Shown one piece after another: positions 5,886 to 9,196 of a stretch of 9,196 nt of DNA. The stretch comes from Pseudomonadota bacterium (GTDB taxonomy: Bacteria > Pseudomonadota > Alphaproteobacteria > Micropepsales > Micropepsaceae). How positions within the stretch are numbered: position 1 is the stretch's first letter; the number at the start of each line of letters is the position of its first letter. The position numbers and the translations under genes were made by a program. The stretch is taken from the NCBI GenBank assembly GCA_025360685.1, contig JANYBR010000507.1, positions 1 to 9,196 of the forward strand. Direction: 5' to 3'. Below the pieces are notes generated by a model, which worked only from the letters and a program-made list of their open reading frames with translations, did no database searches and was not told the origin of the DNA.

Positions 5886-7013
5886 ATGCGCGCAGCCGTT
5901 GCTTCCGTCTGGGCTGTCATCGTGACCATCGGGTTTGTGCAGACCGCCAACGGTCTGCAAACCAGCCTGCTCGGCGTGCGCGCGGGCATGGAGGCGTTTC
6001 CGGCGTGGACGATCGGCCTCGTGATGGCGAGCTATTATGTCGGCTATACGGCAGCGGCGCTGGCAAGCCGGCGGATCATCGGCCGGGCTGGACACGTCAA
6101 CACGATGACGGCAGGCGCGCTGTTCGCGGCAATCGTGATCGTGACCCACGCCTATCTCATCTCGCCGATCGCCTGGGCGCTGCTGCGTGCCATTTCCGGC
6201 TTTGCGCTTTCGAGCCTCTACGTCGGCGCTGAAAGCTGGATTCACGACCGAGCCGAGAACGCCAATCGCGGACGCGTATTCAGCATCTACATGGTCGTGC
6301 AGATGATCGCGCTGACGCTTGCACAGATCCTGTTGAGCGCGGGTAACCCCAGGAGCACGTTTCCATTCATCCTGGCCGGTCTGTTGTTTGCAGTGTCCTG
6401 CGTGCCGGTGGTCTATGCCAGAGCATCTGCGCCCCATCATGCGCCGCCAGAGCCGTTTGGAATTGTGAGACTGTTTTTCGCGTCGCCGCTCGGTGCGGTC
6501 GCCACAGTTTTCGCAGGTGTGTCCTGGTCCATCGTGTTCACGTTCGGACCTGTCTACGCGCAACGCTCGGGATTCAATCTTTCGCAGGTGAGCATCTTCA
6601 TGGCGCTGGCAATGTTCGGCGGCGCGCTGGTCCAGTTTCCGATGGGCTGGCTTTCCGATGCCGCCGGCCGACGGCTCACCATCGCACTCATGTCGGTTGG
6701 TGGCGTGGCGGTATCGCTGTTCGGCATTTGGGCCGACGGCCGGGGCGCCATTGCAAAGATTGTCGCTTCGTTCCTTGTCGGCGCGTTGATCTTCCCCGTC
6801 TACGCGATCTCGGCGGCGCACACCAACGATGCGATCGAACCGCAAAACCGGGTTTCCGCTGCGGCAGGATTGGTGCTGTTGTTTGGCCTCGGCTCGATCC
6901 TGGGTCCACTGGCAAGCGGCGGCGCGATTTCCGCGATGGGGACCGACGGATACTACGTCGTGCTTGCGATATCGACGATGGCAAGCTTGGCGGCGGCGGC
7001 TGTCGCTCGCTAG
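5886..7013 (+). CDS. MFS transporter, YcaD-like
   Basis: This is a 375-residue inner-membrane transporter of the major facilitator superfamily with about twelve predicted helices in two halves, joined by a loop at about 178-192 (ARASAPHHAPPEPFG). Family motif A is clear in the second half as GWLSDAAGRR (254-263) and weaker in the first (ASRRIIGRAG, 60-69). The segment AESWIHDRAENANRGRVFS (115-133), after helix 4, is typical of the YcaD-like group, where substrates are mostly unknown. The chain ends almost directly after helix 12, so there is little or no cytosolic tail. The start at ATG 5886 has a G-rich stretch (GGGGG, about 5876-5880) close upstream. The gene follows the two-part dyad and precedes the Nudix gene by 25 nt, so those two are probably co-transcribed. 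The transport direction and the compound cannot be inferred. Confidence 0.88.
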   Translation: MRAAVASVWAVIVTIGFVQTANGLQTSLLGVRAGMEAFPAWTIGLVMASYYVGYTAAALASRRIIGRAGHVNTMTAGALFAAIVIVTHAYLISPIAWALLRAISGFALSSLYVGAESWIHDRAENANRGRVFSIYMVVQMIALTLAQILLSAGNPRSTFPFILAGLLFAVSCVPVVYARASAPHHAPPEPFGIVRLFFASPLGAVATVFAGVSWSIVFTFGPVYAQRSGFNLSQVSIFMALAMFGGALVQFPMGWLSDAAGRRLTIALMSVGGVAVSLFGIWADGRGAIAKIVASFLVGALIFPVYAISAAHTNDAIEPQNRVSAAAGLVLLFGLGSILGPLASGGAISAMGTDGYYVVLAISTMASLAAAAVAR

Positions 7014-7038
7014 AGTGAATTCAGAACAGCGAGGAATC

Positions 7039-7833
7039 ATGGCCGAGAACGAGAAACCCGTGGCGGTGCCGGTACCGGCTGCCACCATATTGTTGCTGCG
7101 CGATGCGCCCGGCGGTCTCGAAGTCTTCATGGTGAAGCGTCATCACCAGATAGACTTTGTCGCGGGCGCGCTCGTATTTCCGGGCGGCAAGGTCGAGAAG
7201 GGCGACGCCGACGCCGCACTGACGGAGTTTTTCGACGGCGGCGCAGACTGGACCGAGACGATGCGCGCCATGGGTGCCGGCGCCATCCGCGAAGCTTTCG
7301 AAGAGTCGGGCATTTTGCTGGCGCGCGACGCACGCCATGGCGATTTCGTGACCAGCGAGCGCCTCGCCGATCTGCAGCTCTATCGCCCGCTGCTCGAGAA
7401 GCGCGAGGCGGTGCTGGCCGACGTGCTGCGGAAGGAAAAACTTCGGTTGGCGCTGGATCAGTTGGTGCACTTCGCACACTGGATTACGCCGGCGAACATG
7501 CCCAAGCGCTTCGACACGCATTTCTTCCTGGCGTCGTCGCCGATTGGCCACGCGGGTAGTCATGACGGCCGCGAGTCGGTCGACTCAATCTGGATCACGC
7601 CGAATGGCGCGATTTCCGACCGCAAGAAGTGGAACGTGATTTTCCCGACGAAGCTCAATCTGATGAAGCTCGCCAACTCGTCAACGGTGGGCGAGGCGAT
7701 CTCCACTGCGCGGTCGACACAGGTCTTGCCCGTGACGCCGTGGGTCGAGAATGGCCCCGACGGACAGATGCTGCGCATCCGTGAGGATGCAGGCTATGCA
7801 CAGACGTCGGCGAGTATGCGGGACGGGCTCTAG
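7039..7833 (+). CDS. Nudix hydrolase, NUDT19/RP2-like with split Nudix box
   Basis: Nudix enzymes hydrolyse nucleoside diphosphates linked to another moiety. The NUDT19-like branch to which this appears to belong includes CoA and acyl-CoA diphosphatases. In the 264-residue protein the Nudix box starts at GGKVEKGD (49-56) and its helix is REAFEESGILL (84-94), so the R-E-U-x-E-E-x-G-U core is intact (R84, E85, E88, E89, G91). The spacing from G50 to R84 is 34 residues instead of 14, an insertion of about 20 residues that is known for this branch. The N-terminal strand ATILLLRDAP (15-24) and the later HFAHWITP (144-151) and RFDTHFFLA (157-165) segments also fit NUDT19-like proteins. The ATG at 7039 has GAGGA 3 nt upstream; frame extensions further upstream would overlap the MFS gene. 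The gene converges on the Hpt gene with a shared CTAG. The actual substrate is uncertain. Confidence 0.9.
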   Translation: MAENEKPVAVPVPAATILLLRDAPGGLEVFMVKRHHQIDFVAGALVFPGGKVEKGDADAALTEFFDGGADWTETMRAMGAGAIREAFEESGILLARDARHGDFVTSERLADLQLYRPLLEKREAVLADVLRKEKLRLALDQLVHFAHWITPANMPKRFDTHFFLASSPIGHAGSHDGRESVDSIWITPNGAISDRKKWNVIFPTKLNLMKLANSSTVGEAISTARSTQVLPVTPWVENGPDGQMLRIREDAGYAQTSASMRDGL

Positions 7834-8324
7834 CCGGCTCTGGCGGCTTCAATCGTCTCGGTAACGCGCGCCTCCAGTTCTTCGGCGACGATGATCGACA
7901 TCCGATCGGTCGCGGTCCTGATCTTGTCACGAAACACCACTCGGATCGCGGCGACATGGGCGTCAACCAGCCCGACCGGCACGGTCTCGGTTGGTTTCAG
8001 ACCATCGAACAGCCTCGTCAGAGAGGAAGACAGCCGTGCAATCATCGGGTAGTCGCACGTTGTCGCCTGGCCTTTCAGGTCGTGCGCGACGAGGAACAAT
8101 TGTTCGCGGGCCGCGTGGTCCGGCTGTGCCGCAAAGCGGTCGCGACATGCGCCGAGACGCTGCACGTCGGAGGCAACCCAGTCATCGAATTCGACTTTCA
8201 AGGTATCGATCGCGGCTTCGGCGCGCTGGACCGCGGACATATCGATGGCGCCAGCGGCACGGCCGACTTTCGCCATGAGGACGTTCGGCGGCATGAAGAT
8301 TTCAGTGGGTAGTTTGTTCACCAT
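7830..8324 (-). CDS. Hpt (histidine phosphotransfer) domain protein
   Basis: Hpt proteins pass a phosphoryl group between response-regulator receiver domains through one histidine. The 164-residue helical protein carries LVAHDLKGQATT (78-89), which matches the Hpt core H-x-L-K-G, with H81 as the likely phosphorylated residue and K84-G85 following it. About 30 residues before the domain are less conserved-looking, and a helical C-terminal region (about 110-164) extends past it, so the protein is longer than a minimal 100-120-residue Hpt module. The start at ATG 8324 has GAGGA (plus-strand 8328-8332) 3 nt upstream. It lies 18 nt after the stop of the response regulator gene, so the two form an operon. 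No histidine kinase is in view. Its 3' end overlaps the Nudix gene by 4 bp, sharing the palindrome CTAG as both stops. The partner kinase and output are unknown. Confidence 0.85.
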   Translation of the reverse strand: MVNKLPTEIFMPPNVLMAKVGRAAGAIDMSAVQRAEAAIDTLKVEFDDWVASDVQRLGACRDRFAAQPDHAAREQLFLVAHDLKGQATTCDYPMIARLSSSLTRLFDGLKPTETVPVGLVDAHVAAIRVVFRDKIRTATDRMSIIVAEELEARVTETIEAARAG

Positions 8325-8342
8325 GAGTCCTCGGTCCGGCCG

Positions 8343-8864
8343 CTATGCGACGGCCGTCTCCTGAACCGGTTCTGTCGTAGCAGCCCGGCGTTCTGGTCCC
8401 TGATATTCGTCCGTGGCACGGCGGCGGCGGCAAGGCCCGAAATACTTCTTCGTCCGCACATAGGCGCGCGGATGTTCGATCACCGAGACCAGGCGCGACA
8501 TGATTGCGCGCACCGACACGGGCTTTGCCAGGAACTCGTTGACGCCGGCGTCGCGCGCCTGGCGAACATGATCGATGTGCGTGTGACCGGTAAGCATGAT
8601 GACCGGCACGAAGGGATTGGACGATTGGCTCGACGTGCGGATCATCTTCACCAGCTCGATACCGTTCATTCCGTGCATCTGCCAGTCGAGGAAGATGACG
8701 TCCGGGTTGACCTCGCGCAGCATGGCCCAGACGCGATCGCCGCTGGGGGCCTCGAATATCTGAACTACGCCGAATGCCTGCAGGATGGTCACGACGAGTT
8801 TTCGCATGTGCGGATTGTCGTCGACCACCAGTATCTTCAGCCGATCGAACCTGTAGCCACTCAT
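8343..8864 (-). CDS. CheY-like response regulator with arginine-rich GP-x-R-R tail
   Basis: This is a single receiver-domain response regulator of 173 residues. The receiver is complete: acidic pair D15/D16 (VVDDNP), phospho-acceptor D60 (FLDWQM), T92 (MLTGHT) and K114-P115 (LAKPVS). There is no DNA-binding or enzymatic output domain. Instead a tail of about 40 residues contains two copies of a short motif, FGPCRRRR (142-149) and QGPERRA (155-161), then an acidic/Thr-rich end. Similar tails occur on alphaproteobacterial single-domain regulators (from memory). The gene is followed after 18 nt by the Hpt gene, which suggests a phosphorelay pair, and preceded by nadK on the same strand with a 111-nt gap. 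The ATG at 8864 lacks a strong Shine-Dalgarno. Two dyads (8871-8884 and 8895-8918) sit just upstream and may be regulatory. Confidence 0.9.
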   Translation of the reverse strand: MSGYRFDRLKILVVDDNPHMRKLVVTILQAFGVVQIFEAPSGDRVWAMLREVNPDVIFLDWQMHGMNGIELVKMIRTSSQSSNPFVPVIMLTGHTHIDHVRQARDAGVNEFLAKPVSVRAIMSRLVSVIEHPRAYVRTKKYFGPCRRRRATDEYQGPERRAATTEPVQETAVA

Positions 8865-8870
8865 CTCGCG

Positions 8871-8884
8871 AAAACCAAGGTTTT
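8871..8884. promoter_or_regulatory. Short palindrome directly upstream of the response regulator
   Basis: AAAACC and GGTTTT are perfect inverted halves separated by 2 nt, ending 6 nt before the start codon of the minus-strand response regulator. The loop is too short for a good RNA hairpin, so a DNA operator is the more natural reading. It may equally be chance. It also occupies the place where a Shine-Dalgarno would be expected. Confidence 0.35.
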
Positions 8885-8894
8885 ATCCGGGCGC

Positions 8895-8918
8895 GCCTGA
8901 GACCCAATGGGCTCAGGC
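8895..8918. repeat. Strong inverted repeat between nadK and the response regulator
   Basis: GCCTGAG (8895-8901) pairs with CTCAGGC (8912-8918), and CCCA (8903-8906) pairs with TGGG (8908-8911), leaving one bulged A (8902) and one central base. As RNA the innermost pairs would open to form the loop. On the minus strand it lies 57 nt after the nadK stop, but no T-run follows, so it is a poor intrinsic terminator. It could be an operator, a read-through limiter or an RNA-stabilising hairpin. Confidence 0.5.
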
Positions 8919-8975
8919 TACGGAGCACCTCTTAATGCGCGGTGAAATTTTTTGAAGCAGAGCAACGCCGGTACG

Positions 8976-9196
8976 CTAATCGACAAACTGTTCGGCAAGG
9001 ATTCGTTCATCAAGACTATGGCCGGCGTCGAACAGCATGGTCATCGTCACGGAACGATCCTCGCTTACATCGACTTCGGTCACGTCACGAACCTCGAAAT
9101 CGTCCGCTACCGCGCTGACCGGTCGTTTTGCGCTCTCCAGGATTTCGAAGCGCACGCGGGCTCGCCGGGGGAGCAGCGCCCCATGCCAGCGGCGAG
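8976..9196 (-). CDS. nadK: NAD kinase, C-terminal part (5' end beyond the window)
   Basis: NAD kinase phosphorylates NAD to NADP in the cytosol with ATP or polyphosphate and is the only route to NADP in most bacteria. An open minus-strand frame enters from the right edge and ends with TAG at 8978-8976, giving the last 72 residues. The segment RRWHGALLP near the visible beginning, followed by ILESAKRPVSAVAD, the strand pair VRDVTEVDVSEDRSVTMTMLF and the ending DERILAEQF, matches the C-terminal beta region and final tail of alphaproteobacterial NadK/PpnK. The KRPVSAVAD piece corresponds to the conserved D-G/A-D-type turn near the C-terminus. The catalytic GGDG motif would lie outside the window. 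The following gene on the same strand is the response regulator, 111 nt away. The identification rests on pattern recall. Confidence 0.85.
   Translation of the reverse strand, partial: RRWHGALLPRRARVRFEILESAKRPVSAVADDFEVRDVTEVDVSEDRSVTMTMLFDAGHSLDERILAEQFVD

Noticed and set aside
5883..7130. 415-codon minus-strand open frame opposite the MFS gene
   Set aside because: It is long but strongly Arg/His/Gln/Asp-rich, lacks any domain, and covers exactly the well-defined MFS frame, so it is an antisense shadow.
7186..7320. Broken Nudix box suggesting an inactive enzyme
   Set aside because: The roughly 20-residue insertion between GG and REUxEE is a known feature of NUDT19-like proteins, and the REUxEE core is intact.
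8895..8918. Intrinsic terminator of nadK
   Set aside because: The stem is good, but no run of T follows on either strand, so it is listed as an inverted repeat only.
8302..8928. 208-codon minus-strand frame overlapping the response regulator
   Set aside because: It is Arg-rich and lacks a fold, while the neighbouring frame at 8343-8864 contains the full receiver motif set.
1..9196. CRISPR arrays, insertion sequences, tRNA or rRNA genes, phage genes
   Set aside because: I saw no direct repeat array, transposase, integrase, cloverleaf or rRNA-like sequence on either strand.

Overview
This is a GC-rich, densely coded stretch of bacterial chromosome. Gene content, protein style and frequent GTG/TTG starts point to an alphaproteobacterium, most likely a member of the Hyphomicrobiales (Bradyrhizobium/Rhodopseudomonas/Xanthobacteraceae-like). 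Three things support this: the GP-x-R-R arginine-rich tail on the response regulator, a NAD kinase C-terminus of alphaproteobacterial type, and an intergenic dyad that resembles a dispersed rhizobial repeat. I see no mobile element, CRISPR array, tRNA or rRNA. The assignment to an order is inference.

Layout. Positions 1-142 hold an open partial frame and a hairpin, function unknown. A small two-helix membrane protein follows (143-403, TTG start with a strong Shine-Dalgarno). Next is a tightly coupled three-gene plus-strand unit: a YnjF-type CDP-alcohol phosphatidyltransferase (about 540-1121), a ThiO-like FAD-dependent amine/glycine oxidase (1118-2191, GTGA overlap) and a CaCA-fold membrane protein related to Na+/Ca2+ exchangers (2225-3217). 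That unit converges, with a 4-bp stop overlap, on a minus-strand group A flavin monooxygenase (3214-4401). From 4476 a second plus-strand series runs: HIT-family protein, SLT-domain lytic transglycosylase-like protein, YcaD-type MFS transporter, and NUDT19-like Nudix hydrolase. It converges at 7830-7833, again with a 4-bp overlap, on a minus-strand two-component pair, a CheY-like response regulator followed by an Hpt protein. At the right edge is the 3' end of nadK on the minus strand.

How the genes work together. The nadK, response regulator/Hpt and Nudix/MFS/lytic transglycosylase/HIT genes look like ordinary chromosomal housekeeping and accessory genes. The most unusual part is the 540-3217 unit. 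Its phosphatidyltransferase lacks the third Asp of the CDP-alcohol motif, and its exchanger-like protein lacks the acidic ion-binding residues in both alpha repeats. Two family members with altered key residues flank an apparently intact FAD oxidase, with no thiamine genes nearby. I cannot name a pathway for this unit. Apart from it, I found no convincing new system in the window.
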